64,000 nucleotides of DNA, taken from contig NZ_JAJJMP010000001.1 in assembly GCF_020905415.1 (NCBI RefSeq), forward strand, positions 2,987,501-3,051,500. Reading direction: 5' to 3'. The stretch comes from Myroides oncorhynchi (GTDB taxonomy: Bacteria; Bacteroidota; Bacteroidia; Flavobacteriales; Flavobacteriaceae). Below, piece after piece: positions 9,513-17,559 of the stretch; the stretch's first letter is position 1; every line of letters begins with the position of its first letter. Position numbers and translations under genes: made by a program. The notes beneath the pieces were generated by a model, which saw only the letters and a list, made by a program, of their open reading frames with translations, ran no database searches and had not been told where the DNA came from.

Positions 9513-10730
9513 ATGAGAGTTTTTAAAAAATCGTCTAGTAATTTAGCCTTTGTATCATTTTTTTTATTTTTTCTATCTCCATTTATAGCTTTGCCTTTTA
9601 TATTGATAGATATATATAATAAAAGAAGAGGAAGTTATTTTTTATTGGCAATGTTTATGGGGGTTTTAGCATTTTTGTTATTACCCCATACGTTATTAGA
9701 TGTTTCTAGATATTATGAGAATTATGATTTAATTGCTAGGATGAGTTTTTCTCAATTTATTGAATATTTAGGAGAAAGCTCAGATTATGTTTTTTATAGT
9801 TTATTTTATTTCTTTAGTCGTTTTGATATAAAATTTCAATGGGTATTATTTATATTTTCAACATTTAATTACTATTCAGTTTTTTTCGTTTTTAAAAAAA
9901 TAATTTCAACAAGTAAAGTTGTTATTAGTAAAAAGGAGTTATTCATATTCTTCACACTAATTTTTTTCAGCCTTAGTTTGTTATATTATTTATCAGGAAC
10001 AAGATATACTTTAGCAACCTCTTTCTTTATTTTATTTGTATACTACTATTATTATGAGAAATCTATAAAGAAAGGAATATTATGTTTTGTAATTAGTGTA
10101 ATAACTCACATTGGTCTTGTGATATATTTACCTATTCTTTTTTTACTTCTATTGCTTAAAAAAGTAAAAAAAATAACTGTAATTAAATGTGTTTGCTTTG
10201 CTGTTGTTGTTTTTAGTGTAATACCTATCAATTTTCTTCTATTACCATTAGAACCTTTTTTACCATCTTTAGTAGGTAAGATTAATGCTTATATAATGTT
10301 CGAACAAAAAGAGGGAAATTGGATATCTTCATTAACACATTTAACTATATTATTTACCGCTTTATATGTCTTATTTATTTTTAATAGATTTTTAAATAGA
10401 ACCATTTTTAATATGGTTATGTTATGTATTGTTGCTGTTGCTTTAACCCTGCCATTTGGTCACGTAGTCTATGATCGTTATGTTTTAATATTAAAACCAA
10501 TATTGGTTTTTGCAATGATTTATTTATACATAATTAGGAAGGAATTTGACAGGAGTAGAAAAATAAAGTTTGAAGTGATAAATAGAGTTTTATTAGCTTC
10601 ATTTTTACTTTATACGATTTTCGCTATATATTTCTATAGAGAAAGTATTACTCCATACTTTAAATTTCAAAATTGGTTTTTTGTAACTCTTATAGATTTA
10701 GAATATACATTTAAGGATTTTTTAAAATGA
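9513..10730 (+). CDS. wzy: EpsG/Wzy-family polysaccharide polymerase
   Basis: A 405-residue, very hydrophobic protein with roughly ten membrane segments and a long periplasmic loop. The early 'DVSRYYENYD' segment and later 'LSGTRYTLATSFF' are characteristic of EpsG-type O-antigen/exopolysaccharide polymerases. Expected function: joining lipid-linked repeat units at the periplasmic face after Wzx export. It starts 7 bp after the ATP-grasp gene and its stop overlaps the next ATG by 4 bp (ATGA). The call rests on topology, these short motifs and the presence of Wzx in the same locus. Confidence 0.82.
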   Translation: MRVFKKSSSNLAFVSFFLFFLSPFIALPFILIDIYNKRRGSYFLLAMFMGVLAFLLLPHTLLDVSRYYENYDLIARMSFSQFIEYLGESSDYVFYSLFYFFSRFDIKFQWVLFIFSTFNYYSVFFVFKKIISTSKVVISKKELFIFFTLIFFSLSLLYYLSGTRYTLATSFFILFVYYYYYEKSIKKGILCFVISVITHIGLVIYLPILFLLLLLKKVKKITVIKCVCFAVVVFSVIPINFLLLPLEPFLPSLVGKINAYIMFEQKEGNWISSLTHLTILFTALYVLFIFNRFLNRTIFNMVMLCIVAVALTLPFGHVVYDRYVLILKPILVFAMIYLYIIRKEFDRSRKIKFEVINRVLLASFLLYTIFAIYFYRESITPYFKFQNWFFVTLIDLEYTFKDFLK

Positions 10731-11803
10731 TTAGAAAAAAGATAGTGTTTATTTTGCCTAGTTTTAAAACAGGTGGAGTAGAAAGAGTGACCTTGAATAT
10801 AATTAATTCATTAGACTTTCATAAATATGAAGTACATCTATTAATATTAGAGAAAGGAAATAATACTTTATTATCATCTGTTAGTAGTTTAGCTAGTATA
10901 CTTGAGATAGGAAAGCCTAGTTTGAGAAAAGCCAGTTTTGAGTTGTATAAAGCATTAAAGCAAATAAATCCTGACGTTGTTTTTACATCATTTAATCATA
11001 TTAGTTTGTTTATAGGTGTTTTAAAGATGTTATATGGATTTAAATTTAAAACGATTGTAAGATTAAATAGTTTACCATCTAATAAATTAGTCTCAAACAA
11101 GCGCGATAAAATATATGATGTTTTTTTTAGTAAAGTTGTTAAAAAATCAAATGTAGTGATTTCGCAAAGTAATGAAATGACTCAGGAAGTGGCTCAATAT
11201 TATAATTTAGATATTACAAAAATAGAAACAATTAGAAATCCTATAGATCAAAATGCCATTGTAAGATATAGTTCTGAAGAATGTGATGTTTTATTTGATA
11301 GAGAATATTTTAACTTGGTAGCTATTGGTAGTTTATCAAGTGTAAAAGGATTTGATTTATTGATAGAAGCTATTTATAATATAAAAACCAAAGATGTATG
11401 TGATTATAGATTATATATTATTGGCGAGAATAGGGAGACGAATGAGGATTACCATGCTAAATTAGAAAACTTAATCAGAAAACTAGATTTAGAAAAGGAG
11501 GTTTTTTTATTAGGATATCAATCTAATCCTTATACATTTTTAAAAAATGCCGATGCTTTTGTACTATCATCCAGAAAAGAAGGATTTCCTAACGTTGTTT
11601 TAGAAGCTTTAGTTTTGAAAAAACCTTGTTTAGTAACTGATTGTGTTGATTTATCAGATGTAGTTTGTGGTGATAGAGGGCTAGTTGTTAAGAAGGATTC
11701 AGTAAAAGAATTAGAAAAAGGTATTATTGCTATTAGATATTATAAGGGTAGTGACTCAGAATTTGAAAATTATGATTTCAATACTTTATTTAATCATGCT
11801 TAA
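10727..11803 (+). CDS. GT4-family glycosyltransferase 1 of glycan locus
   Basis: Retaining GT-B glycosyltransferase of about normal length (358 residues). The N-terminal domain begins 'KIVFILPSFKTGGVERVTLN', with the GG loop common to GT4. The C-terminal domain has the donor-binding E-x7-E motif in SSRKEGFPNVVLEAL, and the ATGA overlap with wzy shows translational coupling. The protein stops soon after this domain (ending NTLFNHA), slightly shorter at its C-terminus than many relatives. It presumably adds one sugar to the lipid-linked repeat unit on the cytoplasmic side. Donor and acceptor cannot be predicted. Confidence 0.84.
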   Translation: MIRKKIVFILPSFKTGGVERVTLNIINSLDFHKYEVHLLILEKGNNTLLSSVSSLASILEIGKPSLRKASFELYKALKQINPDVVFTSFNHISLFIGVLKMLYGFKFKTIVRLNSLPSNKLVSNKRDKIYDVFFSKVVKKSNVVISQSNEMTQEVAQYYNLDITKIETIRNPIDQNAIVRYSSEECDVLFDREYFNLVAIGSLSSVKGFDLLIEAIYNIKTKDVCDYRLYIIGENRETNEDYHAKLENLIRKLDLEKEVFLLGYQSNPYTFLKNADAFVLSSRKEGFPNVVLEALVLKKPCLVTDCVDLSDVVCGDRGLVVKKDSVKELEKGIIAIRYYKGSDSEFENYDFNTLFNHA

Positions 11804-11815
11804 TTATTAGTTTCT

Positions 11816-12892
11816 ATGAGAAAAGTATTACAAGTAATAGATAGTTTACACCTTGGTGGAGCAGAGAGATTGTTAGTGGAAGTAGTTCCTATTTTAGTAA
11901 ATAAAGGCTTTGAAGTAGACGTTGTTCTTTTAAATGGAGAAAACACATCTTTCTATGAAGATTTAAATGATAGTAAGTGTTGTAATATAATATCATTAGG
12001 ACGAGGATATTATAATATTGGTTATTTTTATAAACTGTATAAATTGATTCAGAATTATGATGTGATTCATGTTCATTTATTTCCTGCTCAATATTATGTT
12101 TCTATTTTAAAAATGTTAAGTTTATTTGATAAGAAAACTATTTTTACAGAGCATAGTACTTCTAATCGTCGTTTGCAAAGTAGTTTTTTTAGAAAATTAG
12201 AGAAGTTAATATATAGAAATTATAATACCATAATTTGTATAACAGAAAAAGTTAAGGATAGTCTTTTATCTTTTAATGTTGTTCGTCATAATAAAATTGA
12301 AGTAATTGAAAATGGAGTAAATATTTCTAAAGTTGCTAGTTCAATTGAGGCAGATAGAACAGAATTTAGTTATTTAGGTAGCGATATTCTTTTAATTATG
12401 GTAGCTGGTTTCAGAAGAGAAAAAGACCAAGATACTGTAATAAGAAGTTTAAGTAAGCTCCCAAATAACTATAAGCTGTTATTAGTGGGAGATGGAGAAA
12501 GAAAAGAAATACTGATTCGCTTAGTAGATGAATTAGGTTTAAATGAAAGAGTTTCGTTTCTAGGGGTAAGAAATGATGTATATAGTTTAGTGAAGATGTG
12601 TAATATAGCTATACTTAGTTCACATTGGGAAGGTTTTGGTTTAGTAGCGGTTGAGGCAATGGCGTGTGGTATCCCAGTAATTGCTTCAAATGTTGATGGT
12701 CTTGCACAAGTTGTTGAAGGTGGAGGTATGTTATTTGAAAAAGGTGATATAAATGACTTAGTTTCGAAGGTTATTTCTTTGGAAAATGAGGAATTGTATG
12801 ATCAAGTAAATAATAGTTGTTTAGAGAAAGCGAAAAACTATGATATTAATAATATGGTAGATAAGTTATTATCTATTTATAAAGAGATATAA
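11816..12892 (+). CDS. GT4-family glycosyltransferase 2 of glycan locus
   Basis: A 358-residue GT-B enzyme opening with 'VLQVIDSLHLGGAERLLVEV', a textbook GT4 N-terminus. Near the C-terminus the E-x7-E motif appears in SSHWEGFGLVAVEAMACGIP. The middle segment 'LLLVGDGERKEILIRLV' is the usual nucleotide-sugar-binding strand region. It starts 12 bp after the previous transferase and ends 3 bp before the next. It should add one residue of the repeat unit. Specificity is unknown. Confidence 0.86.
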   Translation: MRKVLQVIDSLHLGGAERLLVEVVPILVNKGFEVDVVLLNGENTSFYEDLNDSKCCNIISLGRGYYNIGYFYKLYKLIQNYDVIHVHLFPAQYYVSILKMLSLFDKKTIFTEHSTSNRRLQSSFFRKLEKLIYRNYNTIICITEKVKDSLLSFNVVRHNKIEVIENGVNISKVASSIEADRTEFSYLGSDILLIMVAGFRREKDQDTVIRSLSKLPNNYKLLLVGDGERKEILIRLVDELGLNERVSFLGVRNDVYSLVKMCNIAILSSHWEGFGLVAVEAMACGIPVIASNVDGLAQVVEGGGMLFEKGDINDLVSKVISLENEELYDQVNNSCLEKAKNYDINNMVDKLLSIYKEI

Positions 12893-12895
12893 GTA

Positions 12896-14029
12896 ATGAA
12901 ACCGCCTATAAAAATACTTCATGTTGTAAATATACCATTTGTCTTGCCTTATTTTTTAGGAGATCAGATAGAATTTTTAAAATCTAATGATATTATCACA
13001 ACAATAGCTTGTACAGAATCAAGTAAACTTGATGAGTTTGTAAAGCAATATGATATTGAAAAATTTGAAGTAGATATTGTACGTAAAATAGATGTTGTAA
13101 CAGATCTAAAGTCTGTTTACCAATTGATGAAGTTCATCAGAAAAGAAAAATTCGACTATGTTATTGGTCATACTCCTAAAGGTGCTTTACTTGCAATGAT
13201 TGCTTCTTGGCTAGCAGGTACAAAGAGCAGAATTTACTTTAGACATGGTTTAGTCTTTGAAACAAGTAAAGGGCTTAAACGTAAATTAATGGTTTTTTTA
13301 GAAAGACTAACAAGTAGATTAGCTACGCAGATTGTTTCAGTGAGTGAGTCAGTACTAAGTTATAGTGTAGGGCATAAGTTAGGATCAAAACAGAAGAATA
13401 TTCTTCTTAACAAGGGAACATGTAATGGAGTAGATATTAATAAATATACTCGTAACAACAACCTTTCTTTAAAAAGTGAATTAGGAATAAAAGAAAGCAA
13501 TATTGTAGTAGGATATGTTGGGCGTTTAGTAAATGATAAAGGAATTAACGAGTTGGCAGAAGCGTGGAAACTATTGTTAAGAGAACATAATAATATTACA
13601 TTATTATTGGTTGGACCTTTTGAAGAGCGTGATACATTAAGTGATGAGATTAAGTTGTTTTTAGAAAATCAAGAATCTATTATTGTAACAAATTTAGTTC
13701 AGAATTCTCAACCTTATTATAATATAATGGATATGTTTGTTCTACCATCTTATCGAGAAGGGTTCCCTACTGTGGTTTTAGAGGCATCTTCAATGGAACT
13801 ACCTATTATAACTACTAGATCAACAGGTTGTATTGATTCTATTCAAGAAGATGTGACAGGTGTTTTTGTCGACATAGATGCTATTGATATTAAAAATAAG
13901 ATTGAATTTTACATAGAAAATCCTGAGGTTAAGGTGGAACATGGTGAAAATGGTCGTAAATGGATAATAGAAAATTTTAAGCAAGAGGTTGTTTGGAATA
14001 CTATTAAAGAGAAAATATATAATAAATAA
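12896..14029 (+). CDS. GT4-family glycosyltransferase 3 of glycan locus
   Basis: A 377-residue GT-B enzyme of the CapM/PglA-like branch. The N-terminus (KILHVVNIPFVLPYFLGDQ) and the 'VIGHTPKGALLAMIAS' segment resemble transferases that act just after the initiating sugar phosphate. The donor motif is PSYREGFPTVVLEASS. Its stop overlaps the following ATG by one base. In related loci this type often sits next to the SDR/WecA pair, as here, so I infer that it adds the second sugar to the lipid-linked HexNAc. Confidence 0.85.
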   Translation: MKPPIKILHVVNIPFVLPYFLGDQIEFLKSNDIITTIACTESSKLDEFVKQYDIEKFEVDIVRKIDVVTDLKSVYQLMKFIRKEKFDYVIGHTPKGALLAMIASWLAGTKSRIYFRHGLVFETSKGLKRKLMVFLERLTSRLATQIVSVSESVLSYSVGHKLGSKQKNILLNKGTCNGVDINKYTRNNNLSLKSELGIKESNIVVGYVGRLVNDKGINELAEAWKLLLREHNNITLLLVGPFEERDTLSDEIKLFLENQESIIVTNLVQNSQPYYNIMDMFVLPSYREGFPTVVLEASSMELPIITTRSTGCIDSIQEDVTGVFVDIDAIDIKNKIEFYIENPEVKVEHGENGRKWIIENFKQEVVWNTIKEKIYNK

Positions 14030-14943
14030 TGAGTAAAGTAACCATCACAGGATCATCGGGTTTCGTAGGTCAGAATTTAGTTCCGTATTTAGGAATGCAA
14101 GAGTATGCTGTAGAGATATTATCTTTACGTCAGAAAGATTGGAAAGAAAATATTTGCTCTAATACAGAAGTAATTATTCACTTAGCTGGTAAAGCACATG
14201 ATACTGCTAATACCTCAAGTGCAGAAGAGTACTTTACTGTGAATAGAGACTTAACGATTGAACTGTTTAATCACTTTTTAACTAGTACTGCTAAAGATTT
14301 CTTTTATTTTAGTTCTGTTAAAGCTGTTGCAGATTCAGTTGAGGGAGTTTTAAAAGAGGATGTAACACCTAAGCCTTATACACCTTATGGACAGTCTAAA
14401 CAAGAAGCAGAACAATATCTATTAAAAGCACAATTACCTGAGGGTAAAAGAGTGTTTATTGTTCGTCCATGTATGATTCACGGTCCAGGAAATAAAGGAA
14501 ATCTTAATCTACTCTATAAAGTAGTCGAAAAGGGCATTCCTTGGCCTTTAGCTTCTTTTGAGAATCATCGTTCATTTTTATCTATAGATAATCTTTGTTA
14601 CTTAGTAGATGCAATGATAAAAAATAGTAATACACCTTCAGGGATATATAATTTTTCAGATGACAAAGCTTTATCAACTAATGAGCTAGTGACTTTAATA
14701 GCGGGGGTGACTAATAAGAAACCAAGGTTGTGGCATATATCTAAAGGATTTATGAATAATATGGCATCTATAGGTGATAAAATAAAACTACCATTAAATT
14801 CTGAGCGTTTAAAGAAATTGACAGAGAATTATGTGGTGTCTAATGATAAGATAAAGCATGCTTTAGGTATAGATATGTTGCCTGTGAGCGCGCAAGAGGG
14901 ATTAATAAAAACAATAACGTCTTTTAAGAAGACTAATATTTAA
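14029..14943 (+). CDS. NAD-dependent sugar epimerase/dehydratase (WbpV-like SDR)
   Basis: An extended SDR of 304 residues with the cofactor motif TGSSGFVG (7-14), a catalytic Ser in YFSSVKAV and the Tyr/Lys pair in YTPYGQSK. It is shorter and more divergent than UDP-Glc 4-epimerases and resembles WbpV/WreQ-type enzymes, which are encoded next to WbpL-type initiating transferases and act on the first sugar (UDP-GlcNAc or its 4-keto-6-deoxy form, giving QuiNAc). Here too a WecA/WbpL-like gene follows. The exact reaction (4-epimerisation or 4-keto reduction) cannot be settled from sequence alone. Confidence 0.75.
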   Translation: MSKVTITGSSGFVGQNLVPYLGMQEYAVEILSLRQKDWKENICSNTEVIIHLAGKAHDTANTSSAEEYFTVNRDLTIELFNHFLTSTAKDFFYFSSVKAVADSVEGVLKEDVTPKPYTPYGQSKQEAEQYLLKAQLPEGKRVFIVRPCMIHGPGNKGNLNLLYKVVEKGIPWPLASFENHRSFLSIDNLCYLVDAMIKNSNTPSGIYNFSDDKALSTNELVTLIAGVTNKKPRLWHISKGFMNNMASIGDKIKLPLNSERLKKLTENYVVSNDKIKHALGIDMLPVSAQEGLIKTITSFKKTNI

Positions 14944-15015
14944 TAGTGAAGTTTTTTTTCTATTGAAAAGATTGGATTAGAGAAAGGTCGCAGGGAATTG
15001 ATTAAAAAAAGAAAA

Positions 15016-15981
15016 ATGGAATACATTGTAGTACTGGTTGTTTTATTTATAGCAGAGTTAGTATATTTTAAGATAGCTGATAAGTATAATATCATTGATA
15101 AACCAAATGAGCGTAGTTCACACACACAGATTACCTTAAGAGGGGGGGGGGTAGTGTTCTACTTTGGAGCATTGGCTTATTTTATTTACTCAGGTTTTGA
15201 GTATCCTTATTTCATCTTAGGGCTAACAGCGATTACGCTAATTAGCTTCTTAGACGATATGTTTACCTTATCAAATAAGATTCGTCTTTTAGTACATTTG
15301 TTATCCGTTCTATTGATGTTTTATCAGTGGGATTTGTTTGCATTATCGTGGTTGTGGATATTACCTGCAGTAGTAGGTGTAATAGGTACAATCAATGCGT
15401 ATAACTTTATGGATGGGATTAACGGAATTACTGCTTGGTATAGTATTGTAGTTTTAGGATTATTAGCACTAGTGAATCAATCTGTTGGATTTATCGCTAT
15501 GGATTTAATATTATATTCTTTACTAGGAGCTGTGGTGTTTGCATTTTTTAACTTCAGAACAAAAGCGAAGGCTTTTGCTGGTGATGTGGGAAGTGTGAGT
15601 ATGGCATTTATCGTAGTATTCTTATTAGGACAGTTGATTATCACAACAGGGAACTTTATTTATATTTTATTTTTAGCGGTATATGGAATAGATGCAGTAT
15701 GGACAATTATTGGTCGTGCATTAAAAAAAGAGAATATCTTCCAAGCACATCGCACGCATTTCTACCAGTATTTGAGTAATGAGGCTAAAGTCAATAAACT
15801 TTATGTTTCTTTTGGATATGGGGTGCTGCAATTTGTGATAGGATATGGTGCTATTGATATGGCAAAGAAGAATGGGATTGTCCAGATAGTGTTTGCGTTA
15901 TTGTTGTTGTTGATAATGAGCGTGGTGTATTTGGTGTTTAAGAAGAGGGTTGTCGATAAGTTCGTTAAAACTAAAGTGTAA
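15016..15981 (+). CDS. WecA/WbpL-like undecaprenyl-phosphate sugar-1-phosphate transferase with G10 tract
   Basis: A polytopic MraY/WecA-family enzyme that begins glycan assembly by moving HexNAc-1-P to undecaprenyl phosphate. Visible family motifs: the RGGG loop early on, the paired Asp of 'SFLDDMF', 'NAYNFMDGINGI', 'KAFAGDVGS' and the HRTHFYQ loop. I chose the ATG at 15016. A TTG 18 bp upstream would add only a charged hexapeptide. The three glycines of the conserved RGGG motif are all encoded by GGG, and the next codon begins with G, giving an uninterrupted G10 at 15142-15151. Loss of one G creates an immediate TAG; gain of one G gives a stop about 17 codons on. This is strongly suggestive of on/off phase variation. 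Confidence 0.9.
   Translation: MEYIVVLVVLFIAELVYFKIADKYNIIDKPNERSSHTQITLRGGGVVFYFGALAYFIYSGFEYPYFILGLTAITLISFLDDMFTLSNKIRLLVHLLSVLLMFYQWDLFALSWLWILPAVVGVIGTINAYNFMDGINGITAWYSIVVLGLLALVNQSVGFIAMDLILYSLLGAVVFAFFNFRTKAKAFAGDVGSVSMAFIVVFLLGQLIITTGNFIYILFLAVYGIDAVWTIIGRALKKENIFQAHRTHFYQYLSNEAKVNKLYVSFGYGVLQFVIGYGAIDMAKKNGIVQIVFALLLLLIMSVVYLVFKKRVVDKFVKTKV
15142..15151 (+). repeat. Poly-G tract (G10) inside the initiating transferase gene
   Basis: Ten consecutive G residues fall in an otherwise AT-rich gene. The current length keeps the frame open. G9 and G11 both truncate the protein within its first ~65 residues. Confidence 0.95.
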
Positions 15982-16018
15982 TGTATTAAAGATAAGATAT
16001 GTTACAAGCATAGTTATT

Positions 16019-16061
16019 TTCGTTTACAAACGAAACACAGTGGAATAACCTTCAGTATTCC
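16019..16061 (+). repeat. Two small inverted repeats upstream of the acyltransferase gene
   Basis: TTCGTTT (16019-16025) pairs with AAACGAA (16028-16034), and GGAATA (16042-16047) pairs with TATTCC (16056-16061). They lie in the 117-bp gap between the initiating transferase and the acyltransferase. They could be a weak processing site or an operator; function is unknown. Confidence 0.35.
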
Positions 16062-16098
16062 AAGTTAGTTAGTATTAAAAGAACAAAACTTCTATTTT

Positions 16099-16593
16099 AT
16101 GGAAAAGTTATTTAAGAGAAAAAAATATTTAATATATGGCATGGGAGGTCATGGCAAGGTAGTAGAAGATACTATTTATCAATTAAATGCTCTTAATACA
16201 GTAGAATATATTGATGATGCGACTAACCCTTATCATAGGGATTATGAGAAAGAAGCAGACTTGATTATAGCAATAGGTAATAATGAGGTACGAAAGCGAA
16301 TTGTAAGTGAAGTTAATCATTCTTTCGCCACAATTATTCATCCAACTGCTTATGTGTCTCCATTTGCTGAGATAGGTAAGGGAACTGTGGTATTGGCAAA
16401 CGCAGTTATACAGGCTAATGCTAAGATAGGGAAACACTGTATTATTAATGCTAATGTAACGATAGATCACGATGCTGTAATAGAGGATTATGTATGTACG
16501 TATCCTGCTGCTTATGTGGCTGGTTTTGCTCGTGTGACACAATGTAAAACACTAAAACCAGGACAGGTGGTGTGGAAGAGTGAGATATTTTAA
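16099..16593 (+). CDS. NeuD/PglD-family sugar O/N-acyltransferase, short C-terminus
   Basis: The N-terminal Rossmann-like half has the family's GMGGHGKVV nucleotide-sugar-binding loop (14-22). It is followed by left-handed beta-helix hexapeptide repeats (PTAYVSPFAEIGKGTVVLANAVI and onward) with the catalytic His in NVTIDHDAVIEDYVC. Known members acetylate UDP-linked amino sugars or sialic acid. At 164 residues it is about 40 shorter than usual. After the catalytic coil the sequence (TYPAAYVAGFARVTQCKTLKPG) skips the coils that normally form the acetyl-CoA site, so it may be inactive or a remnant. It is the last plus-strand gene of the glycan locus, before a terminator. Confidence 0.75.
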   Translation: MEKLFKRKKYLIYGMGGHGKVVEDTIYQLNALNTVEYIDDATNPYHRDYEKEADLIIAIGNNEVRKRIVSEVNHSFATIIHPTAYVSPFAEIGKGTVVLANAVIQANAKIGKHCIINANVTIDHDAVIEDYVCTYPAAYVAGFARVTQCKTLKPGQVVWKSEIF

Positions 16594-16657
16594 ATAAGTG
16601 ATTTTAGCTTTTTAGTGATTTTGTTTATTGCTAAAGAATTAATGTATTGATAAATAG

Positions 16658-16690
16658 AAGCTGTTGTCTTTAGACAAAGGCTTTTTGTTT
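16658..16690 (+). terminator. Terminator of the glycan locus
   Basis: The stem pairs 16658-16668 with 16673-16683 around a TTTA loop, with one mismatch, and is followed by a T-run. It lies 65 bp after the last capsule gene. Confidence 0.7.
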
Positions 16691-16773
16691 TATTATGTTT
16701 AAAAAGAGTTGGTAACAGATATAAAAATCTACACAAGGTATTTTAGTTTCCGCTTCTTCCACTCTTTGTGAAT

Positions 16774-17133
16774 CTATCGTTTGTTATAATAAATTTCTAT
16801 GCCTTTTTTTAGGCAGTAATTTTTAGCTGTAAAATTTTTGCCTTTATATTCTTCTCCAATGATACGTACATGTATCTCAAATGCTCGTAGTATATCTTCT
16901 AAATCTTGATCTGTGATGTACGGAACGATTTCATCAACATATTTGCATGCATTTAATTGAATGTATCGTTCTACTAGGCTTTTAGGAGCGATTACTTTAT
17001 AATCCTTTTTGTTATTTGGATTAGTTTGTAGTCCGACAATAAGATAGTCGCATTGTGTTTTTGCTTCTTCTAACATTTTTACATAACCTGCATGAAGGTG
17101 ATCAAATGCTATAAAAGTAATTCCTATTTTCAT
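16774..17133 (-). pseudogene. Decaying TagD/RfaE-like cytidylyltransferase
   Basis: The 119-residue ORF is clearly a nucleotidyltransferase of the glycerol-phosphate cytidylyltransferase type: KIGITFIAFDHLHAGYVKML at the start, ERYIQLNACKYVDEIVPY in the middle, then a DVRIIGEEY-like segment. The catalytic HxGH is changed to HAGY (His15 to Tyr18), losing the second His. The family's final 'HRFSSSxLRxR' tail is also missing: a TAG stops the frame after YYNKR. Shifting one base reads D-R-F-T-K-S-G beyond the stop, which looks like a frameshifted remnant of that tail. Both lesions suggest lost activity. It faces the end of the capsule locus and once may have supplied a CDP-activated residue. Confidence 0.7.
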
Positions 17134-17559
17134 TTTGTTGTTGTGTGTTTTGTTGTTATGTGATTCTGTACTTGGTGAGTCTTGATAACCTTGTTATTTT
17201 GTAAATTGTTCAAAGTTGCAATATTTACACCTAAAAAACCGAATTTGTGATGCGAATGTAGTGCTTTTCTGTGGTTTATTATAGTTTTATATTAAACAGT
17301 AATATAAGGTGTGGATATTCTCTCTATAAAACACTACAATTTTGTTGAATGACTTTTCTATTTATGTGTTTTTTTAACTAGTAGAAGTAAAGAGAATCAT
17401 GCTTTTTAAAGCCAGTATTTATTTTTTGTTTTATGTTAATTTATCATTTTTTTAATTATAAAATTTCCTTAATTTCGTGGCGTATTTTACTAATTGTGTT
17501 TTGTAATTATCTATTTTTTAGTGAAGTGCATTTAAATAAGTTTAACTTAAAAAAATGTT
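17134..17559. other. Divergent intergenic region
   Basis: About 425 bp of AT-rich DNA lie between the minus-strand cytidylyltransferase and a plus-strand lipoprotein gene. On the minus strand, CAACTTTG (17211-17218) is close to the -7 consensus. No gene was recognised; an ORF at 17433-17621 overlaps the real lipoprotein start and is not credible. Confidence 0.4.
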
